DNA from: Pyropia haitanensis
Taxonomy: Eukaryota > Rhodophyta > Bangiophyceae > Bangiales > Bangiaceae
NCBI GenBank assembly: GCA_008729055.1
Contig: SDUX01000001.1
Location: 1,054,001 to 1,118,000 of the forward strand
Reading direction: 5' to 3'
DNA: 64,000 nucleotides
Shown: piece after piece, positions 47,903 to 59,491 of the stretch
How the letters are laid out: each line of letters begins with the position of its first letter
Position numbering within the stretch: position 1 is the first letter of the stretch
The notes under the pieces: generated by a model
What the model was told of the DNA's origin: nothing
Databases searched by the model: none
Seen by the model: the letters and a program-made list of their open reading frames with translations, nothing else
Program-made: the position numbers and the translations under genes

Positions 47903-49900
47903 CTACGCGGCCGCCGCGGGCGCTGCCGCCGCCGCGGCGGCGGCGGCGCGCGCCGTCGCCGCCGCGGCGGCCGGGTCCCCCTCCAGCCGCCCGTGCAGGT
48001 CGTACCACATGCCCTCCCCCGTCGGCTCGTGGCGGTCTGGCAGCGGCAGCAGCGCGCGCACGTCCCGTGCCGACACCCACTCGGTGCGGCCCGACAGGTG
48101 GACGGCGGCGTCGCCAAACGGCCCGCTGTTGCCGAGGAGGTCGGGCTGGCCCATGTAGCGCGCGTGGATGACCCGCTGGTCGACGGCTTTTTGGGCAGTG
48201 TAGCCGAGGGCGGCGAGCAGGTCAATGTGCGCCTCGTTGACGTTTTCGACCGACACGTAGGTGGGGCGGGACGTGCGGGGGAGGGTGTGGAGCGAGTTGA
48301 GGCACGCCGTGTCGCGGCCCTCAATGTCAATCTGCAGGGGGGGGGAGGGGAGGAGGAGCACACACACACGCCAGCGACAAAACCAACCGGTATGAACCGG
48401 GGAGCAACCGAGCCGCGGCCGAGCGCACGTCAGTCACCGCCCAGGTGGTTGTCGCTCCCACTCCGCCGCCACCCCAGACTGGGTCCAAAACCCGCGTGCG
48501 CCGCGGTCGTGCCTCCACTCGCACACGCCACGCCGCCTCTGCCCCCCCCCCCCCCCCCCCCCGCTCTCTCGGACATACCTTCATGTACAGAGGCTTGCCA
48601 AACCGCTCAATCAGCCCCGCGCACGTCGTCACGGGCACCTCAATCACCTCACAGTGCGCCGGCACTTCCGCCTCGACGGGCGTGTTGTTGGGGTTGCGGC
48701 ACCCCCACGACGCGTCAAACGAGCTCCACTCGGAGCGCAGCTTGGAGCGGTAAAACCGGAGCGTCTCGGGCGCGTGCGTGCCGTCTGGCACCTCCCCGAC
48801 GAGGCCGTTGGAGACGAGCGTGAGGGTGCCCTTGGCGGCCGCGTCGGCAAAGCGGGCGCGCCCCTTCTCGATCAGGTCGGGGTTGGCGTCGACGCCCACG
48901 ACGGTGTAGCCGTCGGCCAGGTAAAAGTGCGAGTCCTGCCCCGTATTAAAGCCCAGGTCCAGCACGCACGGCGCGCCCGCCGCCGCCGCCGCGGCGCAGT
49001 GCGAGGCGGCCGCCGCGGCGGGCGGAGCGGGCGGCACCGCCGCGGCCGCCGCCGCCGCCGCCGCCGCCGCCGCCTCCCCCGTCGCCCCGGCGGGTGGGGT
49101 GGCCGCCGCCGCCGCGGCGGGCGCCTCTGCGACGGCCGGCGACAGCTCGCCAGCGGCAGCGGCGGCGCCGCCGGGGGGGCAACCGCCCCGGCGGGCGCCG
49201 CCGCCGCCGGCGCCAGCGCCACCGGCGGCACGGCGGCAATAGCGGCGGCGGCGGCGGCGGCGTCCCCCCCCGCGGCGGCGGCGCCGAGTTCCCTCCCGGC
49301 GGGCACACTGGCGGCGGGGCCCCCCCCCGCGGCGGCCGGCGGCGGCTCCCCCCGCCCGCCCCGCCACGAAAAGACCTGCTTCCCCGCCGCGGCAAGGTCG
49401 CCCAGCCACCCGCCGCCGGCGGCGGCGACGCCCCGACCCCCCCGGGTGGCCGTGTCCATCATCAGCGCGCCGCCTGCGCAGGCAACGGCGGCTACGGCGA
49501 GCAGCCGGCGCGTGTCGGTCCCGGCCTTGCGGCCGCCGCCGCCGCCGCCGCCGCTGCTGCTGCCGCCGCCGGCGCCCCCACCCCCCGGGCCGCCCCCACC
49601 GCCCGCACCGCCGACGCTGCCGACGCTGCCGCCGCCGCCGCCGACGGCGGCGCCACCGCCGCCGACGAGCGTGGACGGCTGCAGGGGCGGGCGGCCGCCG
49701 CTGCCGCCCGGCACGGCGTCTGCCGCGCCCACCGCCAGCACCGTGTGGCGGGTGCCGCCGCCGCCGGCGGCGGCGGCGCCCGCCGACGGGCCGGCGGCGC
49801 CGCCGCCGGCGGCGACGGCGGTGGCGCCGCTGCCAGCCGGCGCGGGGCTGTCCCACGCGTACGCCGGCGTCGCGTCAAAGTGGGTGCGCCGTTGCATCAT
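47903..49900 (-). CDS. FkbM-type SAM-dependent methyltransferase, copy A (type II membrane protein)
   Basis: Exon 1 runs from ATG 49900 to 48579, and exon 2 from 48331 to the TAG at 47903. The intron (48332-48578) has a GTATGT donor and a CCCTGCAG acceptor, phase 0. The N-terminus is Gly/Ala-rich and cytosolic. A single hydrophobic segment, RRLLAVAAVACAGGALMM, is followed by an Ala/Pro stem. The C-terminal domain has SAM motif I VLDLGFNTGQDSHFY, motif II VGVDANPDLIEKG and, after the intron, the FkbM-type IDIEGRDTACLNSL. The topology suggests a Golgi-lumenal O-methyltransferase acting on a glycan (inference). A frame change occurs at a 7-base G-run (49172-49178). It is the inverted twin of the gene at 55010. 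Confidence 0.85.
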
Positions 49901-52900
49901 GGCGGGACGGGGGGTGGGGGGTGGGGGTGGCGGGGGGGGGAGGGGGGGGGGGGGGGCTCGCGGCTGGTCCCGGGGAGGCGACGCGGCGGGGGGGGGGGCG
50001 GAGGCCGACGCGCTCTGCGTCGGATGGAGGCGTCAGCCGGTGGTCCGCGGTCAAGAAGTGTGGTAGGACAGACGGGCTTTGGATGAGTCGTTGGGGGGGG
50101 GGGGGGAGGGGCTTTGCGGGTCTGCGACCCGTGCGCCGGCGTGGGACGACGCCAGCCGTGGGCACCACCGTCTGTCCGACGCGGTCTGATAACACGTCGG
50201 TTGTGTCGCCGCCGCCCACCTGTGGCCCCGCTCCGCGCGCGTGCTGAGCCTCCTACCCCCCCTCCCCCCCGCCCCCAAGGGCCGTCCCGTCCGCTGTTCC
50301 GAGCTGGCACCGTCTCGGTGCGCGCCGCAGCGGACGCCAGCCCAACAAAAGTAGGGGGGTAGGGGCTAGTGTAACGCCGCACCCCCCCCCTCCTGCCCCC
50401 ACCAGGCACCTGTCGCTCCCGACGCCGCTCGCACGCTCCGCCTCCGCCACGCGCGGCTGCCCATGGCTCTCCTCCCCGCCTCCCCGCCTGGCGCGGGCGA
50501 CGCAAGCCAAGTCGGCCCCAACGGGTTGGGCGGGTGCGGTGTCCCCGGCCGGGGCGTCGCCGCCCCCCCCCCATCCCCCCGGCTGCGGTTCGCACCCCCC
50601 TCGGCCTCGGGGACTGGCAGGGCCGCCGGGCGGGGGACCCGCCTGACAGGGGTGGGGGGGGTGCCGTGACCAGCTGGCGGCAGCGCCCACGGCCGGCGGG
50701 GCGCCCTCTGCCTCGTCCGCACCGCCACGGCTCAGTCCGCCGTGGCCGCCCGTTTATTCGGCACCCTCGCCAGTACCCCTGCCAGTGCTGCGGGCGGGCA
50801 GCGACGGGGGGGGGGAGAAGCGGGGGGGGGGGGGGGGGTGGACAGCTCGGCGCCGCGAGCGGGGAGGACAGACCCCACCGTGAGCGACGGGCCCAGCCCA
50901 GAACTGTGTTCCGTGTCTTCCCCCCCCCCCTCTACACCAAGGGCGCGGCCGCCACGCATGCACGGAAGGCGCGAGCTGCCGCTGCCCGCGGCGGTGCCTG
51001 CGCGATTGGCCGCGAGGGGGAGGCGCGTCGTGGCTGCCGCCAACAGGGCGCGCCGGGGCGCGCCTCGCCAGCCCTCCCCCCTGCGCACCCACCCCCCCCC
51101 CCCCCCCCCCCTGCCTGCCGCGTCACCCACTCTCGGGGCGCACCGCTCTCCCTGCAGCGGATGCCGGGGCGGGGGGGAATCGCCACGCGGCGCGAGAGTG
51201 GCGGCCACGGCGCCGTCGGAACGCGCCGCGGGGGGGCCCCCGCGGCGCGTGCCGCCCGCCGTGCGCGGCGGCGGAACGGGACGCCGGCGAGGGGGGGGCG
51301 GGGGGAGAGGAGGGGTGGAGGCTTCTCAACCGTTAGGATGTTGGTGAGGGACACGTGCCACCCCCCCCCCCCCCCCCACAGCCACCACCCGCCGTGGGGG
51401 CCTGCCGCTTCCCCAACGGATAGACGCGGGAAGGAAACGGTTCGCTCGCCGCGTATCTATGGCCGGGGAGGCTGCCACCAAAGCGACGCCTGGGGGGGGG
51501 GGGGCACGTGCCACTGCTTGAGCAGGGGCCCCCGCTTGCGCGCGCGCCGCCGGCAGTGTCATGCCTGTTCCCAGCGCAAGTCATGGCACCTCTGCCCACA
51601 GTTGGCGCTCGAGGTGGTGATGGTGGGCAGGTGGTGGTGGTGGGGAGGCGGTTTCTCGCCCCAGCAATCGCCGCCGGGCACGGGGGGGGTGCGGCGGGGG
51701 GAGGGTGCGCCTGCGCGGCACACGCCAGTCCGCCCCATGGCAAGCGCGGTACAGTAGCGCGATCAGCCCGCGGTACAAGGCGGCGCAATGTATACTGGCG
51801 GAAGCAAGAGTGGTGGTGGCGGGCGGCTGGCGGCTGGCTGCCGTCGCCGCCGTAATGGATCGGGGCGGTGCGCCTCGGTCGGGGAGCGCCGCGGCCGAGC
51901 GTGTGCGGCAGGCAACACCCCCGCTGCCCCAACAGAGAACAACCGCGGCTGGCAACCTCGACCGGCACCCCCACTCCACTCGCGCGGCCGGCCGCGGCTT
52001 GTAGGGGACGGAGGGGGGGGAGTCCCCCCACCCCGACTGCCACCACCGAGACAGCCACCCCGCTTGCCGGCACGTGGGCGGCGCACCGTGGGTGCGCCCC
52101 GCCCGTCGTAAGCCAATGGCCGCCGCCCTGCCAGTGACGAGGCGGACTGGCCCGGTCAGCAACTGGCCAATGGGGATCGCCGCACGCCATTGGCCATTCA
52201 CGGATATCTCAGTCGGTGCCCCTTTGTTGACAGCCGACGATGTCTACTAGCTAGCTAGGAAAGGACAGATTCAATTGTTGATAGCTTCGTTCACCACCAA
52301 ACCACGCCTTGTTGCAAAGCAAGAACAACAACAGCACCGAGACCTGGGGTCGCTCGGCCAGTTCCAGTGCCGCGACCTGCTCTTGCCCACGGCAGCCCAG
52401 TCGCAGCAACGTCGCGTCGAGGGAGCTCCGCATGCACGCGGCGCAACGCCACAGCACTCGACGGCGCCCGCACTGGGACAAAGAGGCGCGCATGCCCGAC
52501 AGCTCCGCGCCACTCCCTCTGACAGCACAACGCCGCCCGGGTCGGGTGATGCTGCCGCGCCCCTACTCTACGATACCGCCCCCTTCGCGACGCGTACGCC
52601 GCCGTGCGCCGTCCAGCCTTGCTTGGCGTGCGCCGCCTCTACGCCGGGGGCTTGCCCTTTTCTGGCCGTGTGGCGGCTTCCAACGCCTTCCCCTCACGCC
52701 AGACGCCCTCGTCCGACAGGCACCTCCCCGGAAAAGACCCCACGGTTGTGACGGTGAGAGCGCGTGTGTTGGGCGGGGACGGCGTCGTCCTCCCCCAGCC
52801 GTGGGGTAGGGACGGCGCGTTCCCCCCTCCATGGGAGGTGTCATGATTTCCCTCTTGTACCGCTACGACCGCCAAGGTGGCCATCGCGGCGGCCGCGGCG

Positions 52901-55009
52901 CGCCGACGCCGCGCCGCGGCCTTGGCAACCACCCGCCCCACCCGCCGTCGCCGGCGGGCAGATCTCCACCCCCCACCCCCCGCCGCCCCATGGCCTGGAC
53001 GGCAGCCGCCGCCCGCCGCGGCCGCCACGCAGGCCGCCGCCGGCGTCCCCCACCCCAGCGACGGCCACCCCCCCCCCCCCCCCCCCACCCCACCCCCCCC
53101 CACCCGGCCACCCCCCGCCGCCGCGGCGGACGCGCCGCGCTGCCCACCCACCCGCCCGCCCGCACCGCGCACGGCGGGCACCCCCCCCCCCCCCCCCCCC
53201 CCCTTCCCCCCCCCGCGCCGCCGCGGCGGCCACACTCGCGCACCGGCCGCCGCCGCGGCCGCCGCGCGGCGCGGCCAGAGGGGGGGGGGCGACGGGTGCC
53301 GGGGGGGGACAGCCGCCGCACGAGCCGCGGGGCGGCGGCGGCGGTGTCCATGGGCGGCCCCTCCCCCCCCCCCCCCGCCCCCCGCCCCTGTTCTTCTCCC
53401 GCTGGCCGCCGCGCACCGACGGCGGCCGCCCGCCGGCGGGTGCGTGGTGGGGGTGGTGGCTATGGGTGGTGGTGGCGGGCGGTGGGGGGGGGGGGGGGCC
53501 CGCCGCCACGCGGGTGGGGGGGGAGGGACGTTTGGGGGGGGAGGGACGTTTGGGGGGGGGGGGTGGGGGGGGGGGTTGGCCACGCCCACCGCGCCGACGG
53601 GGTAGTCTGCGGCGGCTGCCGCCGGCGGTCGCCCCAACCTGTCCCGTCCGTGCCAGGCGCGGGCGTTGGCACCCCCCCCCCCCCCCCCCCGCCCCCCCCC
53701 CCGCGTGTGCTTCCGCCGCTCGCCCCGGGGGCGGCGACCATCCCCGACGCGCGTCGCCCCATGGCGGCGGCGACCCGTCCTACCCCCCCCCCCCCCCCCC
53801 CTTTCCTCCCTCCAAGCCGCCTTCCTTCTGCTGTCTCGGCGGCGCAGCTGGGGTAGGGGGGGGGGGGGGAGGGGGGTGTGGGGGGGGAGGGGGGGGGGGA
53901 GGACCCGCGGGTGCGCAACGCCCCGCGGCACGCCCACGGGTGGCGGCCGCCGGCGGCGGCGGCGTCCACGGAGCCGACGCGCGGCGCCGCGGGCGGGCGG
54001 GCGGGTGGGTGGGGCGGCGTGCGGCCGACGCGGGAGGGTGGGGGCGCGCCGGCGGCGGCGGGGGGGGGGGGGGGGGGGTGGGGGGGGGGGGGTGTGTCGC
54101 GGCGTGACGGGCGGTGGCGGTTGTGAGGGGGACGCACCGCCGCGGGAGGGAGGAGGGGGGGGGGGTGGGGGGGGGGAGAGGGCAGCGCGCTGGTGTGACG
54201 GGCGGAGGGGGGGGGGGGGGGGGGAGGTGGGTGTGACGGCAGCGCCGCTGGGGGGGGGAGAGTCCCGACTGGCAGGGGGAGCCGGCGGCGGGGAGGGGAG
54301 AGGCCGCGGGGGGGGGGGGGGTGGGGGGGGAGGCCGGTCGGCCACCCCCCGCCGGCGCGTCGCCCGCCGCCGAGCCGGTGGCCGCCCGCGCCGGCGCGGC
54401 GCGCGCGGCGTCCCCGCGTGGGCGCGGGGTGTGGGGCGGGCGGCGCCGCGGGGCGAGGCGGGGGGGGGGGGGGAAGTGCGCGGCTGGGTGGGTGGGGGAG
54501 TGGCGCCGGCAGCGGGGCGGGGGGGGGAGTGCGTCGAGGGCGGGGGGGGGGGGGGGGGCGGGCGTGGGCGTCACCGCGAACCGTACAAGAGGGGGGGGGG
54601 GCGCCGCCGTCGCGGTGGGGGGGGGGGGGGTGTGGACGGGCGCCGCCTGCTGCCGGCGCCGTGGCGGTTGGCGTGGCGACGACGGCGGCTGGACGCCGCC
54701 TTTATCCCGACGGTCCCGTTGTGGCGTGGCGGCCGCGGCGGCCGCGGGCGGGCGCGGCGGCCGAGGCTACCGACCGGCGGCGCGGCACGGCGGCAGCGGC
54801 AGCAACGTCAACGGCGGTCACGCCGCCGCTCTTCTTCATCCCCTGGTTCCCCCCCCCCCCCCCTCCTCTCCCCCCCCCCTCCTGCTTTCCTCGTTGCTCT
54901 TCTTTTTTTTTTTTTTTGAGTACCGCTCGGCGCTCGCCGCCAACGGGGATCCCCACCCCGCGGCGGTGACCGTGGCGGCCCGCGTCGACGGCGCAGACCC
55001 CCCCCAACG
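49901..55009. other. 5-kb spacer between the inverted methyltransferase genes
   Basis: No gene is supported here. 49901-51400 and 52840-55000 are C- and G-run DNA, with a polarity switch from C-rich (53080-53830) to G-rich (53850-54640) on the plus strand. 51500-52800 is more complex sequence, with CTAGCTAGCTAGG near 52248, but the frames show no domain. Both methyltransferase promoters should lie at the outer edges of this spacer. Confidence 0.5.
53513..53575. repeat. Short GGGAGGGACGTTTGG repeat
   Basis: GGGAGGGACGTTTGGGGGG occurs twice in tandem with about a 19-base period, embedded in G-runs. Confidence 0.7.
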
Positions 55010-55149
55010 ATGCAGCGGCGCACGGTGTTTGACTTTTCGTCGCCGCCGGCGGCCGCGCCCGGCGGCGGCGGGTCGGCGCACGCGGGCGGCGGCGAGCCGC
55101 CACGGGCGGCGTCGCCGCCAAGGGGCACCCGCGCCGATGGGGGTGGCGC

Positions 55150-55182
<33 letters not shown>

Positions 55183-55282
55183 GGCCGGCCCGACGCCCGC
55201 CTTTTACCACCACACGTCCATCCCGCTGTCGGCGTCGCCGGCGGCCGCCGACGCGACGCGCTTCCTCTCCCCCGCCGGCATT

Positions 55283-55313
<31 letters not shown>

Positions 55314-55968
55314 GTGGTGGTGGTGGGCCACGCCCGGGCGGCGGCACCCCGCCACGGCACCGGCTGGACGGCACGACCGGCGGCGGCGGCGGCACGGTAG
55401 GCGGCGGCGGCGGCGGCGGCGGCAGTGGCCGGCCGCCGCTGCCGCCCTCCATGGCCACGGCGGCGGCCCTGCGGGCGGCGGGCGTAGCCGCCACCCTTGG
55501 CGCTGCCGGCGGTGGTGGGGGTGGCGGTGGTGGTGGTGGTGGTGGTGGTGGTGGTGGTGGCGGGGGGGGTGGGGGGGGGGGGAGGCGGCGCCGCCGCCAC
55601 CCGCAAAGCCGCCCGCCTCGACCCGCGCCGGTGGGTCGCCCTCGCCGGCATTGTCGTGTGTGCCGCCGCGCTGGCGGTGGATACGCTCGTGCGGCCGGGC
55701 GCGGGGGGGGTGGCGGCGGCGTTGGGGGGGGGGCGGGCGCGCGCGGACCCGCCGCGGTGGGTGCCGCCGCCGCCCTCACCCGGGGGGGGGGGGGGGGGAC
55801 GGAGGGGGGGGGGGGGGGGGGGCCGACGCTGCCGCGACGGTCGCCGCCGCGGCCGCCGCGGCTGCCGCGGCGGTCGCCGCGCGGACGGCGGCGGTGGAAG
55901 CGGCGGTGCCAGCCACAGTGGCGCCGCCCGTCGCGGTGCCGCCGCCGGCTGTTGCCGTCGACGCGGTA

Positions 55969-56002
<34 letters not shown>

Positions 56003-56223
56003 CGCCGCCGGCGGTGCGGGCGGTGCCGGTCGGGGCGGCGCCGCCGGGGGGGGCGCCCGCCGCGGCAGACGCGCCGCCGGCGGCGGGGGTGGCCGCCGCG
56101 GCGGTGCCCGCGGCGGCGGCGGCTGGCCGCGGCGGCCCGCCCGCGGCGCCGCGCGCGGGGGACCCGCCGGCGGTGCGGGCGACCGACGCGGCCGGCGGCG
56201 GCGGGCGGGGGACGGCCGCCGCC

Positions 56224-56259
<36 letters not shown>

Positions 56260-57329
56260 AAGTCGCGGCACTGTGCGATTGCGGCCGCCGCGGGCGTGCC
56301 GTGCGTGCTGGACCTGGGCTTTAATACGGGGCAGGACTCGCACTTTTACCTGGCCGACGGCTACTCGGTGATTGGCGTCGACGCCAACCCCGACCTGATC
56401 GAGAAGGGGCGCGCCCGCTTTGCCGACGCGGCCGCCAAGGGCACCCTCACGCTCGTCTCCAACGGCCTCGTCGGGGAGGTGCCAGACGGCACGCACGCGC
56501 CCGAGACGCTCCGGTTTTACCGCTCCAAGCTGCGCTCCGAGTGGAGCTCCTTTGACGCGTCGTGGGGGTGCCGCAACCCCAACAACACGCCCGTCGAGGC
56601 GGAAGTGCCGGCGCACTGTGAGGTGATTGAGGTGCCCGTGACGACGTGCGCGGGGCTGATTGAGCGGTTTGGCAAGCCTCTGTACATGAAGGTATGTCCG
56701 AGAGAGCGGGGGGGGAGGGGGGGGGGGGGGCAGAGGCGGCGTGGCGTGTGCGAGTGGAGGCACGACCGCGGCGCACGCGGGTTTTGGACCCAGTCTGGGG
56801 TGGCGGCGGAGTGGGAGCGACAACCACCTGGGCGGTGACTGACGTGCGCTCGGCCGCGGCTCGGTTGCTCCCCGGTTCATACCGGTTGGTTTTGTCGCTG
56901 GCGTGTGTGTGTGCTCCTCCTCCCCTCCCCCCCCCCTGCAGATTGACATTGAGGGCCGCGACACGGCGTGCCTCAACTCGCTCCACACCCTCCCCCGCAC
57001 GTCCCGCCCCACCTACGTGTCGGTCGAAAACGTCAACGAGGCGCACATTGACCTGCTCGCCGCCCTCGGCTACACTGCCCAAAAAGCCGTCGACCAGCGG
57101 GTCATCCACGCGCGCTACATGGGCCAGCCCGACCTCCTCGGCAACAGCGGGCCGTTTGGCGACGCCGCCGTCCACCTGTCGGGCCGCACCGAGTGGGTGT
57201 CGGCACGGGACGTGCGCGCGCTGCTGCCGCTGCCGGACCGCCACGAGCCGACGGGGGAGGGCATGTGGTACGACCTGCACGGGCGGCTGGAGGGGGACCC
57301 AGCCGCGGAGGGGGGGGGGGGGGCCGCCG

Positions 57330-57360
<31 letters not shown>

Positions 57361-57367
57361 AGCCTAG
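55010..57367 (+). CDS. FkbM-type SAM-dependent methyltransferase, copy B (type II membrane protein)
   Basis: Exon 1 is 55010-56691 and exon 2 is 56942-57367. The 250-base intron has GTATGT and CCTGCAG ends. The start MQRRTVFDF parallels MQRRTHFDA of copy A. A transmembrane helix (WVALAGIVVCAAALAV) and an Ala/Pro stem precede the same catalytic domain: CVLDLGFNTGQDSHFY, IGVDANPDLIEKG, and IDIEGRDTACLNSL opening exon 2. The catalytic sequence from IGVDAN onwards and the intron match copy A apart from homopolymer lengths. The frame changes at (GGT)n/G-runs near 55560-55582 and at 55780-55821. The exon 2 end lies at the border of a 446-bp tandem duplication. A role in methylating Golgi-made galactans is conceivable but not shown. 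Confidence 0.85.
55522..55582. repeat. (GGT)n and G-run tract in methyltransferase copy B
   Basis: About eleven GGT triplets followed by G-runs encode poly-Gly before the transmembrane helix. The frame of the flanks differs across the tract. Confidence 0.85.
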
Positions 57368-57766
57368 ATGGGAGGGGGTTGGCAGGGACCGGGGGGGGTG
57401 GGCGGGAGGGGGGGGGGGGGGGAAGGGGGGGGAGGAGGGGGAGGGGGGCGCGCCCACGCGCGCCGCGCCCGCGTGGCCACGGCGGCGGCCGCGCGGCGCG
57501 GCGACGCCCGGCGGCGCCACTGGCGCACCGCGCGACGGCAGCGGCGGCGACCAAGCCCGGCGGCGCGGCAGGCAGGGCCCCCCCCCCCAAAAAAAAGACG
57601 AAACCGCAACAGCGCTGTACAAACACACCGTGGCGTGAGGCGTGGCCGCCACGCGGCGGCGGTGGTGACCAGGCGCGCCGTGCCGCGCCCGCCGTGCGGC
57701 GCGGCGGTCGCACGGGGCGGCGGCGGCCGCCGGCAGCCGCACGCGGACGTGCGCGCACCCGCCCGC

Positions 57767-57797
<31 letters not shown>

Positions 57798-58214
57798 GCC
57801 GCCGGCAGCTTAGATGGGAGGGGGTTGGCAGGGACCGGGGGGGGTGGGCGGGGGGGGGGGGGGGGGGGGGAAGGGGGGGGAGGAGGGGGAGGGGGGCGCG
57901 CCCACGCGCGCCGCGCCCGCGTGGCCACGGCGGCGGCCGCGCGGCGCGGCGACGCCCGGCGGCGCCACTGGCGCACCGCGCGACGGCAGCGGCGGCGACC
58001 AAGCCCGGCGGCGCGGCAGGCAGGGCCCCCCCCCCCAAAAAAAAGACGAAACCGCAACAGCGCTGTACAAACACACCGTGGCGTGGGGCGTGGCCGCCAC
58101 GCGGCGGCGGTGGTGACCAGGCGCGCCGTGCCGCGCCCGCCGTGCGGCGCGGCGGTCGCACGGGGCGGCGGCGGCCGCCGGCAGCCGCACGCGGACGTGC
58201 GCGCACCCGCCCGC

Positions 58215-58245
<31 letters not shown>

Positions 58246-58256
58246 GCCGTCTGTCC
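57365..58256. repeat. 446-bp tandem duplication downstream of copy B
   Basis: The unit starts TAGATGGGAGGGGGTTGGCAG at 57365 and 57811. Both copies contain the same CCCCAAAAAAAAGACGAAACCG segment and end in a GCCGCC repeat. They differ in a few bases and in G-run lengths. The first unit begins exactly at the stop codon of the methyltransferase. Confidence 0.93.
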
Positions 58257-58459
58257 TTGACGCCACCCGCCAGAGCACGGCCGGTGGGCCCGACGCGGGC
58301 GGCACCCCCGCCGCCGGCCGCGGCGGTCGGACGCGACGGTGGTGGCCGCCGCGAGCGGCAGCGGCGGGTGGCCGGCGGGGGTCTGCAGCGACGGCGTGAC
58401 CCGCGGGGGGTGACCGCTATCCGCTGGCTGCGGGGGGGGGGGGGGGGGGCGCCCGTGGC

Positions 58460-58500
<41 letters not shown>

Positions 58501-58594
58501 TCGTGCCGGGTGGCCACCTTGCCCTGCTGGCGAGTGGGAGGGCGGCGGGTGGCGCGGGGGGGGGAGGCACGGCGCGACAAGGGCAAGACGAACG

Positions 58595-58596
<2 letters not shown>

Positions 58597-58636
<40 letters not shown>
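58597..58636 (+). repeat. Poly-A tract of about 40 bases
   Basis: Forty consecutive A residues follow ACGAACGAT. In a genome this GC-rich such a run could be the tail of a retroposed transcript, but no target duplication or source gene was recognised upstream. Confidence 0.8.
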
Positions 58637-58641
<5 letters not shown>

Positions 58642-59102
58642 CCGCAGCGGCGGCCAGAGCCGCGCGGGGAGCACCGTCGTCTGCTGTTGCGGGCAGAAGG
58701 GGGGGCGGGCGGGGGGGGGGGAGCCGGGAGGAGGCGGACAGCGACGCGGGACGGGCGGTCGACCGGTTCCGCGGCCGCGGCCGCCGGCCGCCGCGCCGCC
58801 AGCGCGGGTGGCGGGCCCGTGACGCGTGGCGGTCCGCCGGCGCCCCCCCCCCCCCCAAATTCCACGCCGCCGTCCCCTCCTCCGCGCCCGTCGCGGCCGC
58901 CCGCGCGCGCGTGTGGCGCGTCGCTGCGCCGCCGCCGCGCCGCGGCCGGCACCGCGGCGCCGCGTGCCCACCGCGGGCGCGACGCGCGCCGCGCCGCCCC
59001 GTCCCGACGGCGGCGCGCGGCGCGGGCGGTGTGGCGACCCCGCGACGGCCGCCCCTCCCCGGGACGAGCCCTGCCCCGCCGCCCGCGCCCATCCCCAACC
59101 GC

Positions 59103-59165
59103 CACCGCCACCGCCACCCCCACCCCCACCGCCACCGCCACCGCCACCGCCACCGCCGCCGCCCT
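59103..59165. repeat. (CACCGC)n hexamer tract
   Basis: About ten imperfect copies of CACCGC with CACCCC variants. Confidence 0.85.
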
Positions 59166-59238
59166 ACCGCTATCGTCACCGCCACCGCCCACTCCCCCGT
59201 GCGCCGGCGCTTCACGCTGTGGCGAGTACCGGTCACCC

Positions 59239-59240
<2 letters not shown>

Positions 59241-59272
<32 letters not shown>
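59241..59272 (-). repeat. Poly-T tract of about 32 bases
   Basis: A run of T preceded by CACCCCCTC and followed by GGTTC. Together with the A-run at 58597 it forms an inverted A/T pair about 600 bases apart. Confidence 0.8.
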
Positions 59273-59273
<1 letters not shown>

Positions 59274-59491
59274 GTTCTTTTTTGTTGGGTGGCGGGTGGG
59301 GGCCGGGGGGGGGGGGGGGGGCGGGAAGTGTGAGTCGGCCGTCACTCGCCATTGGTCGTCGACGCCCGCCCCTGCACGCCGGCGGCTTGCGCCCGCCGCG
59401 GTCACGGCTGCTGCCGCCGCCGTTGCCGCCGCCGCCGTCACGGTTCCTGCCGCTGCTGCTGCCGCCGCGGCCGGCCGGGGCGGCTGCCACA

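Larger units (their letters stand above)
58257..59491. other. Upstream region of the acid phosphatase gene
   Basis: The region contains a 40-base A-run, a 32-base T-run and a (CACCGC)n tract (listed separately) in GC-rich DNA. No other gene was recognised. Confidence 0.5.

Noticed and set aside
50000..52300. Possible genes between the methyltransferase copies
   Set aside because: Frames exist on both strands, but none shows a motif, a credible splice pattern or biased composition different from the flanks.
47903..57367. One methyltransferase copy being a processed pseudogene
   Set aside because: Both copies keep the same intron with proper splice signals and an intact catalytic domain. The frame breaks in both lie at homopolymers.
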